Source of the DNA: Oscillospiraceae bacterium | GTDB taxonomy: Bacteria > Bacillota > Clostridia > Oscillospirales > Oscillospiraceae | Reading direction: 5' to 3' | Length of the DNA stretch: 45,306 nt | Assembly: GCA_028705905.1 (NCBI GenBank) | Contig: JAQWCP010000001.1 | Coordinates: 1-45,306 of the forward strand | Shown: in pieces, positions 22,330 to 32,200 of the stretch | How the letters are laid out: each line of letters opens with the position of its first letter | How positions within the stretch are numbered: position 1 is the stretch's first letter | Position numbers and translations under genes: made by a program | The notes under the pieces: model-generated | Database searches by the model: none | What the model was told of the DNA's origin: nothing | What the model saw: only the letters and a program-made list of their open reading frames with translations

Positions 22330-24659
22330 TTAAAACGCTCAAAAACCTGCTGAGGCAGGACAAGGAACGCTACACCGTCCCGAAAAAGGTGCAGGATGTC
22401 ATCCCCATTCGTCGCATTTGGAAGGACGGTATTTTTATGGTCGGCGGCAAGTTCGCCAAGACCTACAAATTCACCGACATCAACTACCTTGTGGCCAGCC
22501 GGGAGGATAAGGAATCCATGTTCCTGACCTACTCCGAGCTGCTCAACTCCCTTGATTCCGGCGCGACCACCAAAATCACCATCAACAACCGCAGACTGAA
22601 CAAAGCAAATTTTGAACAGTCCATCCTCATGCCCATGCGCGGTGATTCCAGAGATGTGTACCGTAAGGAATACAACCAAATGCTTCTTGATAAGGCCACC
22701 GGCGCAAACGGGATTATGCAGGAGAAATATCTCACCGTTTCTGTGGCAAAAAAGGATATTGAGGAAGCCCGGACGTACTTTGCCCGCGTGGGCGCTGACC
22801 TCATTTCCCACTTTGCCGCCCTCGGCTCCCGGTGTACCGAGCTGGACGCCACGGAAAAGCTCCGCGTCCTGCACGACTTCTACCGCGCCGGGGAGGAAGC
22901 CGCTTTTCACTTCGACGCGAAAGATATGATGAAGAAGGGCCACGATTTCCGCGACTATATCTGCCCGGATTCTATTGAAAAGAACAGCGATTACCTGAAG
23001 CTGGGCGAGAAGTTCTGCCGGGTTCTTTTTCTCAAAGACTACGCCAGCTATATCAAGGACAGTATGGTAACGGAGCTGACCGACTTAAACCGCAACATGA
23101 TGTTGTCCATCGATATTGTGCCCATCCCTACGGACGAGGCGGTGCGGGAGGTGGAAAACAGGCTGCTGGGCGTGGAAACGAATATCACCAACTGGCAGCG
23201 CCGCCAGAACAGCAACAATAACTTCTCGGCGGTGATTCCCTACGACATGGAGTTGCAGCGCAAGGAAAGCAAGGAGTTTCTGGACGACCTGACCACCCGC
23301 GACCAGCGGATGATGGTTGCCGTCATCACAATGGCGCTCACGGCGGACACGCTGGAGCAGCTTGACAGCGACACCGAGGCTATCCTCTCCATTGCCAGAA
23401 AGCATATGTGCCAGTTAGCGCCTCTGAAGTTCCAGCAGTTCGACGGCCTGAATACGGCGCTGCCCATCGGCGCGCGGAAAATCAACGCCTTCCGTACCCT
23501 CACAACGGAGAGTTTGGCGGTATTCATCCCCTTTAAGGTGCAGGAGATTCAGGACAGGGGCGGTATCTACTTTGGGGAAAACGCCATTTCCCACAACCTC
23601 ATCCTGTGCAACAAGGAAAACCTTTTGAATCAGTCGGCCTTTTTGCTGGGCGTACCCGGCTCCGGCAAATCCTTTTCCGCCAAGGAGCTGATTGCTTTCC
23701 TGATTCTGAACACCGAGGACGATGTGCTGATCTGCGACCCGGAGGGGGAATTTGCGCCTCTGATTGAAGCGATGGGCAACGAGATTGGCACGGTCATCCG
23801 CGTGGCGGCGGGAGGCAAAGACCGATTGAACGCCATGTATATGGTGGACGGCTACGGCGAGAACAACCCCATTGTGGAAAAGTCGCAGTTCATCATGTCG
23901 CTGGTGGAGCAGATCGACAAGAACGGCGTCGGCCCGCAGCACAAGTCCATCATCGACCGCTGCACGGCGGCGGTCTACAAGGACGCGGCAAACGGCGGCA
24001 AAACACCCACCCTCTGCACCCTGCGCGAGAAGCTGATGGAGCAGCCGGAGGACAAGGCCAAGGAAATCGCCCTTTCGATGGAGCTGTTCACCACAGGTTC
24101 TTTGGATATTTTCGGGCATGAAAGCACAGTTGACCTGGACAAGCGCGTGGTGGTGTTCGACATCCACGGCCTGGGTACTCAGCTCAAGCCCACCGGCTTG
24201 CTGGTTATCACCGACACCATCCTAAACCGCGTGACGGAAAACTGGAAAAAGGGCAAGCGCACCCATGTGTTTATTGACGAGTTCCACGTCGTATTCGAGA
24301 ACGAGTACAGTGGGGCTTTCTTCAATTCCGCGTGGCGGCAGTTCCGCAAGCGTAACGCTTATCCAACGGCGATTACGCAGAATGTGGAGTATCTGCTGGA
24401 TTCTGTACAGGCAAGCACCATGCTCAGTAACTCCGAATTTGTGGTGATGCTCAATCAGGCGGCCTCTGACCGGGAAAAGCTGGCGCGGCTTCTCAATATC
24501 TCCAACGAGCAGATGAGCTATATCACCAACGCGGACGCGGGCTGCGGCTTAAACAAGTACGGCAGCTCCCTTGTACCGTTTATCAACCGATTCCCGAAGA
24601 ACACAGAGCTGTATCAGCTCATGACGACCAAGCCCGGTGAGGGTGTGTTTGGGGGCTAA
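22326..24659 (+). CDS. VirB4-type conjugation ATPase, 777 aa
   Basis: The N-terminal 400 residues are the VirB4 domain. The C-terminal ATPase has Walker A G-V-P-G-S-G-K-S near residues 442-449, D-P-E-G-E-F-A-P-L shortly after, a Walker B-like V-F-I-D-E-F-H near 652 and a late A-I-T-Q-N-V-E-Y-L-L segment. Length (777) and motifs are standard for gram-positive ICE. It powers assembly or substrate transfer at the membrane. Coupled to prgI by four bases; the next gene follows after 19 bases. Confidence 0.95.
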   Translation: MIKTLKNLLRQDKERYTVPKKVQDVIPIRRIWKDGIFMVGGKFAKTYKFTDINYLVASREDKESMFLTYSELLNSLDSGATTKITINNRRLNKANFEQSILMPMRGDSRDVYRKEYNQMLLDKATGANGIMQEKYLTVSVAKKDIEEARTYFARVGADLISHFAALGSRCTELDATEKLRVLHDFYRAGEEAAFHFDAKDMMKKGHDFRDYICPDSIEKNSDYLKLGEKFCRVLFLKDYASYIKDSMVTELTDLNRNMMLSIDIVPIPTDEAVREVENRLLGVETNITNWQRRQNSNNNFSAVIPYDMELQRKESKEFLDDLTTRDQRMMVAVITMALTADTLEQLDSDTEAILSIARKHMCQLAPLKFQQFDGLNTALPIGARKINAFRTLTTESLAVFIPFKVQEIQDRGGIYFGENAISHNLILCNKENLLNQSAFLLGVPGSGKSFSAKELIAFLILNTEDDVLICDPEGEFAPLIEAMGNEIGTVIRVAAGGKDRLNAMYMVDGYGENNPIVEKSQFIMSLVEQIDKNGVGPQHKSIIDRCTAAVYKDAANGGKTPTLCTLREKLMEQPEDKAKEIALSMELFTTGSLDIFGHESTVDLDKRVVVFDIHGLGTQLKPTGLLVITDTILNRVTENWKKGKRTHVFIDEFHVVFENEYSGAFFNSAWRQFRKRNAYPTAITQNVEYLLDSVQASTMLSNSEFVVMLNQAASDREKLARLLNISNEQMSYITNADAGCGLNKYGSSLVPFINRFPKNTELYQLMTTKPGEGVFGG

Positions 24660-24678
24660 GAAAGGAAGGTCATGCTAA

Positions 24679-25443
24679 ATGGAAGCAAACACTTTAAGCG
24701 TCCACCCGCAGATTTTAGAACTGTATGCGGTGCTGGAACAAAACGGTCTGCACCGGCAGAAAGAGGAAGTGCAATCCCTTGTGAAGTATATCGAGGGCGC
24801 GGACGATAAGCTGTCGCTGATGATGGCCGAGATTCAGGAAATGCGCGGGGAAATCAGCAAGCTCCACGACAAGGGCGTCCGCGCGAAATGCTCTCAGCTT
24901 ATCGGCAAGGTCGAAAGCAAAATCCAGCAGGCAAAAGCAATGGTTTCAACGACGAAAAACAACCTGATCGCCTCTGCCGGGAACGCGGTCAAGACCTTCA
25001 GGGAAAAGGGCCGCGCCGCCTTTGTGCAGGCGGTGGGGGCCATGCGGATTCCCGCCGCCCTCTCCCACATGAAAAACGGTCTTTCCCATGCCGCGCAGTC
25101 CATGAACGAGAGCGCCGGACGGCTGGATGCTATCCGTGGGGAGCTGCACGAGATGGGCGGCCACATGGGAAACGCGGGCCGCGCCCTGCTGGGAAAACCG
25201 GCGAAGCAGTCCGAAAAGCTGGAATCCGACAAGGGTGTGCTTGCAAAGCTGCGCTCGTTTCTGGAGGGAAACGGCAAAGTGTTTTCCTCTATGGCGCGGG
25301 GCGCGGACAACCTGCTCGGCAAGCTCCAGAGTGAAAGACCGTCCGAGGATAAAAAGCAGTCGGTCAAATCGGAGCTTGCACAGCTCAAAACAGAACTTTC
25401 GCAAAAACCAAAAGCGCCTGCCGTAAAGGAACAGGCGCGATAG
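24679..25443 (+). CDS. Coiled-coil ICE protein (DUF6674-like), 254 aa
   Basis: A soluble 254-residue protein with long amphipathic helices throughout: residues 35-70 and 140-165 suit coiled coils, and the C-terminal 40 residues are Lys/Ser/Gln-rich. It has no membrane segment. The N-terminus (H-P-Q-I-L-E-L-Y-A-V-L-E-Q-N-G-L) matches my memory of DUF6674 in related elements. It lies between VirB4 and the sortase, and its stop directly abuts an ATG of the next frame. Perhaps a structural partner of the channel; unproven. Confidence 0.78.
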   Translation: MEANTLSVHPQILELYAVLEQNGLHRQKEEVQSLVKYIEGADDKLSLMMAEIQEMRGEISKLHDKGVRAKCSQLIGKVESKIQQAKAMVSTTKNNLIASAGNAVKTFREKGRAAFVQAVGAMRIPAALSHMKNGLSHAAQSMNESAGRLDAIRGELHEMGGHMGNAGRALLGKPAKQSEKLESDKGVLAKLRSFLEGNGKVFSSMARGADNLLGKLQSERPSEDKKQSVKSELAQLKTELSQKPKAPAVKEQAR

Positions 25444-25461
25444 ATGGAGGAAAAATTGAAT

Positions 25462-26238
25462 ATGAAACGAAAAATCCTGATTACCGGGGCGGCGCTTTGT
25501 ACTGCCCTTTTCCTGTTCTCCGGCGTTATGCTCTGCCGGGAGTACCTCGACCAAAAGCAGAGCGCCGAAGCCTTTGAAAGCGTCGCCGCCCTTGTGGTGT
25601 CCACGCCAGCGCCCGTTACAACACCGGACGCGCCCGATGAGGAAGAAAGCGCACCGGCTCCCACAACCACCGCCTATGAGAAATACGCCGAGGTGTACGA
25701 ACAGAACAGCGATTTTGTGGGCTGGATTTCCATTCCCGGCACGAAGATCGACTACCCCGTCATGCAGACAAAGGATGAACCGAACTTCTACCTCAAGCAC
25801 AGCTTTGAAAAGTCGTACAGCGATTACGGCGTTCCCTATGCGCAGGAAAACTGCGACATTGACCTGTCCGACAATACGGTGATCTACGGACACCACATGA
25901 ATAACGGCTCCATGTTCTCCGACCTGTGCAAATACGCGGACGCGGCCTTTTACCGGGAGCATAAGACGATTACCTTTGATACGCTGGGCGGCTATGGGGA
26001 GTATGAGGTGGTCGCCGCGTTCAAGACCGTGGCGTACAGTACAGAGGGCTTTCGCTATTATGATTTTGTTAATGCGGAAAGCGAGGCCGCCTTTGCTGAA
26101 TATATTGCCAAATGCAAGGAGCTGGCACTCTACGACACCGGCGTGAGCGCGGAGTACGGCGACAAGCTGATTACCCTTTCCACCTGTGAATATACGCGGA
26201 CAAACGGAAGGATGGTCATTGTGGCAAAAAAGCGATAA
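25462..26238 (+). CDS. srtB: Class B sortase, 258 aa
   Basis: ATG 25462 is preferred because GGAGG at 25446-25450 is placed correctly for it; an ATG at 25444 abuts the previous stop and contains that ribosome site. One N-terminal membrane helix (about 5-25), a Pro/Thr/Ala spacer, then the sortase core: S-I-P-G-T-K-I-D-Y-P-V, catalytic His144 or His145 in Y-G-H-H-M, catalytic Cys242 in T-L-S-T-C-E-Y and Arg near 246. Class B sortases attach proteins to peptidoglycan. Substrates could be ICE adhesins, including the two cargo proteins encoded here, which carry P-x-T-G-like signals. Confidence 0.93.
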   Translation: MKRKILITGAALCTALFLFSGVMLCREYLDQKQSAEAFESVAALVVSTPAPVTTPDAPDEEESAPAPTTTAYEKYAEVYEQNSDFVGWISIPGTKIDYPVMQTKDEPNFYLKHSFEKSYSDYGVPYAQENCDIDLSDNTVIYGHHMNNGSMFSDLCKYADAAFYREHKTITFDTLGGYGEYEVVAAFKTVAYSTEGFRYYDFVNAESEAAFAEYIAKCKELALYDTGVSAEYGDKLITLSTCEYTRTNGRMVIVAKKR

Positions 26239-26274
26239 GGGCGGCGTTATCCCGGCAGAAAGGAGGTTTTGCCT

Positions 26275-28050
26275 ATGCCTAAAATCAAGACGCGGGATAC
26301 GGTGAAAAATATCAAGGCGCTGGATAAATCCGCGATTGCCGCCGAGCGTATGAAGGACGCTTTTATCCACACAAAAGAGAAAGCCGAACACGGCTATTAT
26401 TCCGAGGAAGGCTCCCCCAGCGAATACGCGACGGACAATATCACCCATGCCGCCGACCGCGCGGCGGACGAGAGCGTTCATGCGCTGAATAAGGCCGGAC
26501 AAAAGGGCTTTGAGGAAACCAAGCAAAATATCGGCAAGGCGCGGGAAAAAATCAAGGTTTACAAGGAAAACAAGGCCGCCGATACCGCAAAGCGGGCGGC
26601 GAACCAGCCCAAAGAACAAATGAAGCGGCAGGCGCAGTCTGCCCGCCGTACCGCCCGTTCTTACCGGCAGGGGGCGGATAAATCCATCAAAACGCTGGAG
26701 CGGTCGGAAAAGACCATCAAGCAATCCGCCCGTTCTACTTCCCGTACCATAAAATCCACCGGCAAGGGTACGGTAAAGACGGCGCAGCGGTCGGTCAAAA
26801 CCGCCGAGCGGACGGCGAAGGTGGCGGTCAAGACCACTCAGCAGGCGGCGAAAACGGCTCAGAAAACCGCGCAGGCCACGGCGAAGGCAGCAAGGACGGC
26901 GGCGCAGGCCGCAAAAGTCGCTGCAAAGGCGGCGGTCACGACCGCGAAAGCCGCTGTAAAAGCCACGATTGCGGTGGTTAAGGCAATTATCGCCGCGACG
27001 AAAGCCCTTGTTGCCGCTATCGCTGCCGGGGGCTGGGTTGCGGTCATTGTGATTATCATCATCTGCCTGATCGGGCTGATCGTCGGCTCCTGCTTCGGTA
27101 TCTTCTTTTCCGGCGAGGATTCCGGCACCGGGCAGACCATGCAGACCGTGGTGCGGGAAATCAATCAGGACTACCAAGCCAAGCTGGATGAAACCAAGGC
27201 GGCGCAAAGCTACGACAAGCTGGAGATGTCCGGCTCCCGCGCCGTGTGGAAAGAGGTGCTGGCGGTCTATGCGGTGAAAACCACCACCGACCCGGACAAT
27301 CCGCAGGAGGTCGCCTCGGTGGACGACGGCAAAAAGGAGCTGCTGAAAAGCATCTTTTGGGAGATGAACGAGATTTCCTCCCGTACCGAGAGCAAGACCG
27401 AAACGGTGGTCGAGGAAAGCGACGACGGCCACGGCAACATCGTGGAAACGGAATCCACCGTCACCCGCATCTATCTGTATATCACGGTCAGCCACAAGAC
27501 CGCCGCAGAAATGGCGGACAAGTACGGCTTCAACGCGGAGCAGCGGGAGCAGCTTGCAGCACTCTTGGCCGACGAGAACAACGACCTGTGGAGCGCGGTG
27601 CTTTACGGCATCGGCACCGGCGACGGCGAGATCGTCACGGTGGCGCTCTCTCAGGTGGGCAATGTGGGCGGCGAGCCTTACTGGTCGTGGTACGGCTTCG
27701 ATGGGCGTGTGGAATGGTGCGCCTGCTTTGTTTCGTGGTGCGCCAATGAATGCGGTTATATCGACGCGGGCATTATTCCGAAATATGCGGGCTGCGTCTG
27801 GGGCGTCGAGTGGTTTCGGGAACGCGGCCAGTGGCAGGATAACTCCTACACGCCGAATCCCGGCGACATCATCTTCTTCGATTGGGCCAGCGGCGGGCAG
27901 GACGGCGAATCCGACCACACCGGCATTGTGGAGCGCGTTGAAAACGATACGGTCTACACCGTCGAGGGTAACTCCGGCGATTCCTGCCGTCAGAGAAGCT
28001 ATCCGATTGGATATTACGAGGTGCTTGGCTACGGAGTGCCAGCCTATTAG
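26275..28050 (+). CDS. CHAP-domain cell-wall hydrolase of the transfer apparatus, 591 aa
   Basis: ATG 26275 is seven bases after AAAGGAGG; a TTG at 26269 is too close. Residues 1-250 are highly basic and rich in Ala/Lys/Thr, with a quasi-periodic helical stretch (residues 150-250). A membrane helix (about 255-285) follows, then an extracellular part. The C-terminal CHAP domain (about 445-591) has catalytic Cys484 in W-C-A-C-F-V-S-W-C, His in S-D-H-T-G-I-V-E near 547 and V-E-G-N-S-G. CHAP enzymes cut peptidoglycan bonds, here to open the wall for the channel (VirB1-like role). It is the last gene of the secretion operon in this window. Confidence 0.93.
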   Translation: MPKIKTRDTVKNIKALDKSAIAAERMKDAFIHTKEKAEHGYYSEEGSPSEYATDNITHAADRAADESVHALNKAGQKGFEETKQNIGKAREKIKVYKENKAADTAKRAANQPKEQMKRQAQSARRTARSYRQGADKSIKTLERSEKTIKQSARSTSRTIKSTGKGTVKTAQRSVKTAERTAKVAVKTTQQAAKTAQKTAQATAKAARTAAQAAKVAAKAAVTTAKAAVKATIAVVKAIIAATKALVAAIAAGGWVAVIVIIIICLIGLIVGSCFGIFFSGEDSGTGQTMQTVVREINQDYQAKLDETKAAQSYDKLEMSGSRAVWKEVLAVYAVKTTTDPDNPQEVASVDDGKKELLKSIFWEMNEISSRTESKTETVVEESDDGHGNIVETESTVTRIYLYITVSHKTAAEMADKYGFNAEQREQLAALLADENNDLWSAVLYGIGTGDGEIVTVALSQVGNVGGEPYWSWYGFDGRVEWCACFVSWCANECGYIDAGIIPKYAGCVWGVEWFRERGQWQDNSYTPNPGDIIFFDWASGGQDGESDHTGIVERVENDTVYTVEGNSGDSCRQRSYPIGYYEVLGYGVPAY

Positions 28051-28152
28051 CACCCGGCAGGGGCAGCTTGTAACGCTGCTTCAAAGCCCTTGGGTTGACC
28101 AGCGGAAAGCTGTTCAATAGGCTTCAGCGAAGAAACATAGTTTTCTTGGGAC

Positions 28153-28965
28153 TTATTGCTCTAAAAACTTCTCCAGTGCTTCTTTTACAACTCGATACTT
28201 TTTCTGCGGAATCGGCAGCACCGTGCCGTCACGCAGTTCAAGCTGAAGCCATTTAATTTTATAGACGAAATGCGGATTGACAAGATAGCTGGAATGAATC
28301 CGCACAAAATAGTTTGAATACTGTTTAGCAATTGACGAAAGAAAAGCTGCTGTTTCAATTACACCGTCCTCGGTATAGATGCGAGTGTGGAAAGCGTTTT
28401 CAGAACTTTCCATCCAGCGGATTGTGCTGATGATGATAAAGTAGGTTGTCTTGTCCAGCCCCCGCACCAGCATACGGTTTTGGTCGACGTGAACCGGCAT
28501 CTCCTGGGTCATAAACGCATGATAATGCACCGGATAAATAGTGTCACGCTTATCATAGGGATAGAAGTTGGAAATATGCATCATCAGAATTTTCGAAATC
28601 TTGAAGGAGCTGCCGTCTTCAGCAGTGATTTTGCGTAAACACCATGTGTAATGCAGGCATTGCTTGTGCTGTGTAATTTCCCCGTCCGGGTAGTAAGTAG
28701 ACACCATATAACGCAATATAACCTCGCAAAAATCCGGTGCATTGGTCGTGTAATTGGAAACAATGTTGCTCATCCGAAAGGTGAGATTGTGTTCCTCCTT
28801 TGACCATGTTTGAATCAAAGCATCACGCCCTTGTAGCCACTGTCCCTCCGCCGGCCCAATCCAGATTATGTTCTCGTCTACTGCATCAAAGAACGGCTGC
28901 AAATTGTTTTTATAGTATTCGGTGATGATGGTAATGGACTGATGCGTCAAATCCGTCGTGTTCAT
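28153..28965 (-). CDS. NTF2-like/LytTR transcription regulator, 270 aa
   Basis: Read on the minus strand from ATG 28965, with AAAGGAG about 13 bases upstream. Residues 1-120 look like a SnoaL/NTF2-like domain (I-T-I-I-T-E-Y-Y-K-N-N, I-I-W-I-G-P-A-E-G-Q-W-L-Q-G-R-D-A-L), a cone-shaped small-molecule pocket fold. Residues 165-268 are a LytTR DNA-binding domain (Y-F-V-R-I-H-S-S-Y-L-V-N-P-H-F-V, then L-R-D-G-T-V-L-P-I-P-Q-K-K-Y). There is no receiver domain, so it should act as a one-component sensor. It faces away from the giant surface-protein gene and shares its control region. Confidence 0.88.
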   Translation of the reverse strand: MNTTDLTHQSITIITEYYKNNLQPFFDAVDENIIWIGPAEGQWLQGRDALIQTWSKEEHNLTFRMSNIVSNYTTNAPDFCEVILRYMVSTYYPDGEITQHKQCLHYTWCLRKITAEDGSSFKISKILMMHISNFYPYDKRDTIYPVHYHAFMTQEMPVHVDQNRMLVRGLDKTTYFIIISTIRWMESSENAFHTRIYTEDGVIETAAFLSSIAKQYSNYFVRIHSSYLVNPHFVYKIKWLQLELRDGTVLPIPQKKYRVVKEALEKFLEQ

Positions 28966-29021
28966 AGAAAATACGGTTCTCCTTTCCTAGCGATGCCCTT
29001 TGTAGTTGCTGTTATAACTCT

Positions 29022-29050
29022 ATTCTACTGATTTTGGCATAAAACGTCAA
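29022..29050 (-). promoter_or_regulatory. Sigma-A promoter for the LytTR regulator gene
   Basis: On the minus strand, TTGACG (29050-29045) and TAGAAT (29027-29022) are 17 bases apart. The start codon of the LytTR gene lies 57 bases downstream. The -35 box lies seven bases from the first LytTR-like repeat. Confidence 0.7.
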
Positions 29051-29056
29051 CAGAAA

Positions 29057-29086
29057 ACGGTTATTTTTTTATTCTGCTCGGTTGTT
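29057..29086 (+). promoter_or_regulatory. Two 9-bp direct repeats 21 bp apart, candidate LytTR operator
   Basis: ACGGTTATT (29057-29065) and TCGGTTGTT (29078-29086) match at 7 of 9 positions and are separated by 12 bases, so they lie two helical turns apart on one DNA face. Paired 9-bp repeats with a 12-13-bp spacer and a central GTT are the known LytTR site architecture. They lie between the two divergent promoters, 14 bp upstream of the -35 box of the surface-protein gene. Confidence 0.6.
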
Positions 29087-29099
29087 TTTTGAAACTGCA

Positions 29100-29128
29100 T
29101 TGAACAAAAAGTATTACTACATTATAAT
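29100..29128 (+). promoter_or_regulatory. Sigma-A promoter for the giant surface-protein gene
   Basis: TTGAAC (29100-29105) and TATAAT (29123-29128) are 17 bases apart. The start codon is at 29226, leaving a leader of about 90 bases. The weak -35 box next to the repeat pair fits an activator-dependent promoter. Confidence 0.72.
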
Positions 29129-29225
29129 AAGGTGTAAAAAAGTCATAAAATGTCTGCCACCAATGAATTGCTGCGATAAAATCTATTCCGGAGCAATGAT
29201 GTGTTGCCAAATAGGAGGAAGTCTA

Positions 29226-32200
29226 ATGAAAAAGAGAATGAAACAGACACTGTCCATACTGCTGGCTGTATGTATGACAGTTATGATGTTGCCGACCGGT
29301 GCATTCGCACTGGAGGCTGCCCCAGTGGCAGATTCTGGCCTGTGCGCTCACCATACCGAGCATACGGCGGAGTGTGGCTATGTGGCAGCCGTCGAAGGCT
29401 CGCCCTGCACCCATGTGCATGACGAAACTTGCGGCTATGCGGCAGCCGTTGCAGAGATTCCCTGCAATATGGACTGCACCGATACAGACGGCGATGGCAT
29501 CATCGACCATGCCGAGGGCTGCGCCTATGCCCCAGCTGTGGGCGAGCAGCCCTGTACCCATGTGCATGATGAAAGCTGCGGCTATGTAGAAGCTGTAGAA
29601 GGTGCGCCATGCACCTTTGTTTGCACGGAATGCGCAAAAGAAATCAAGCCGACAAACGGTGACGCAGCAACCCTCAACGAGGCGCAGCAGGCATTTGTGG
29701 ATGCTGTGGCGGCATTGGATAAAGACACACTGACAGCATTGGCCGAAGCGTATAAAGCCGACCCCACCGAGGGCGGCGACGCTGAAACTGCGTTTTATGC
29801 GGCATATGACAAGGTGGAGAGCGTTGACGGCTCTGCCGCCGAGCTGTATGCTGCCCTGACCCCAGACGAACAGACCGAGGAAACCGTGGCTGCTGGCAAG
29901 GCCACGCTGGATGGAATCATCAGCGCAGTGAATGCAGCACTGATGGTAGAAACCCCGGCCGCCGATGTTCCCGCATTGTATACCGCAGGCAACGGTCTGG
30001 CGTTACAGCTTGGCACAAGTGGTGTAGCTGACAAGGATTTCATATACTTTGGAAACTATAACAGCGAAAACATCAAGTGGAAAGTACTTGACGCAGACGC
30101 AGACAATACAGGAAAAGCAAACGGTATGTTCCTGCTGTCTGAATATCTGCTCGAACAAAGTAATGTTCCTTTTGATGCAGATAAGATAAGAAATGAAGGA
30201 CAGTATGATCCAAACAAATGGCAGCATAGTGATGCACAGGCGTGGTGTACTGCATTTGCAGCGAGCAGTGCGTTTACCACTTCTGAAAAAACAGCACTAA
30301 AAACTGTGAGCAAAGAGGATAGTGCAACAACTAAATATGGAATTGCTTATGGAACGAGTTCTCTTGTCGATGAAAAGGTATTCTATTTATCAGCAGAAGA
30401 AGCAGCAACCTACATAAGTTCAAATAATTTTGATAAAGGACTTGCTGCCGGAAGTAGTGGTGGAATCGAAGGCGCCTGGTGGCTGCGGTCGCCCAACCCC
30501 AATTATACTGTCATGGTGGGCTTCGTGAACGAGGACGGCTTTGTCAATTCCACGGATGTAGCGTACACCAAGGTAGGTGTACGTCCCGCTTTTAACTTAG
30601 ATACCTCTAAAGTTCTCTTCTCATCTGCCGCAACAGATGGCAAAGCAAGCGGAACAGTGGGCGCAGGTGCACTAAATTCTGTTCCTGAGTATACGGATAC
30701 GACAAAAGATTGGAAAGTCACTTTACTGGATACAAGCCGTCAAGGCTTTACTGCACAGGCAGCAGAGAGTGCGGCCACAAGTAAAGATGTTGGCTATGAA
30801 AGCTGGTCAGTTGATATAGCATACAGTAATGCTAATAAAGGTACCAATGAATACGTATCCGCTATGCTTTGCGATGCAGATGGCAATGTGTTTTATTACG
30901 GAAACATTGCACAGAATAGTGCAAGCGGAACACAGACTGTAAATATCCCGACAGGTCTTGGCATAGGAAATTATACATTGAAAGTTTTCTCTGAACAATT
31001 AACTGGAGATAACAAGCCAGATTACGCAAGTACAATGCAGGATATTGCTTTGACTGTTACAGGATCTGTAATAGAACCTGTAACACCTGTTCCTGTAATT
31101 CAATTTGGAACAAGCGACGTAGCAGACAAGGGCTTTGTATACTTTGGAAAATACAACAGCACGGACATCAAGTGGAAAGTTCTTGATGCAGACAAAACCA
31201 ATACCAATGAAGATGGTATGTTCCTTCTCTCTGAATATCTGCTCGAACAAAGCAATGTTCCTTTTGATGCAGACAACAATGTATGGCAAGGCAGTGATGC
31301 ACAGGCTTGGTGTACTTCATTTGCAACAAGCAATGCCTTTACGGATGCTGAAAAAATAGCGCTTAAAGGCGTGGCTAAAACAGATGTTGCAACAAATAAA
31401 TACAGCCTTGATTGGGGAACAAGTGAGCTTACAGCAGCAGATGATAAAGTGTTCTACTTATCAGCAGAAGAAGCAGCAAACTACATAGGACCAAATAATA
31501 GCGATGAAGGACTTGCAACAACGACAAGCGGCGGAGCCGCTGGCTATTGGTGGCTGCGGTCGCCCGACTACAGTAATCCCGACACTCGTACTCTCCTTGC
31601 GGGTTTTGTGAACGAGGACGGCTGTGTCCTTCTCACTTCCGTGGATTTCACCGACCCGGGTGTCCGTCCCGCTTTTAACTTGGATACATCTAAAATTCTC
31701 TTTACATCTTTAACAGGCGGCAAATCTGCAACTGGAATGGATACTGCCCTAACAGCAGTGCCTATTGCCACCCCATCTGAGTGGACGCTTACCTTGAGCG
31801 ACAGCGCCCGCAGTACCTTTACCGCCGAAACCACTGGAAAAATCGGCGATGTGCTGACCGTTTCTTATACGGGTGCTACAACAGGTGATAATGAGTATAT
31901 TTCCGCCGTGGTAAAAGCAGCTGACGGCGCCATCAAGTATTATGGCCGAGTTGCAGCGGTTTCTAATGCAGAGGGCAGTGCAACCATCAACCTTTCCGGC
32001 ATTACCATGGCGGACAGCGATACCCTCTGTGTTTTCAATGAGCAATACAACGGCGATAATAAAACAGACTATGCAAGCGAATTACGAGCTGTTTCATTGA
32101 CAGCACCACCTGTTCCTGTAATTCAACTTGGAACAAGCGGCGTAGTAGACAAGAATTTTGTGTACTTTGGAAAATACAACAGCACGGACATCAAATGGAA

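Noticed and set aside
24946..28053. A 1,035-codon minus-strand open frame opposite the sortase and CHAP genes
   Set aside because: It is antisense to three well-supported genes, has repetitive low-complexity composition, and arises from their GC-rich third positions.
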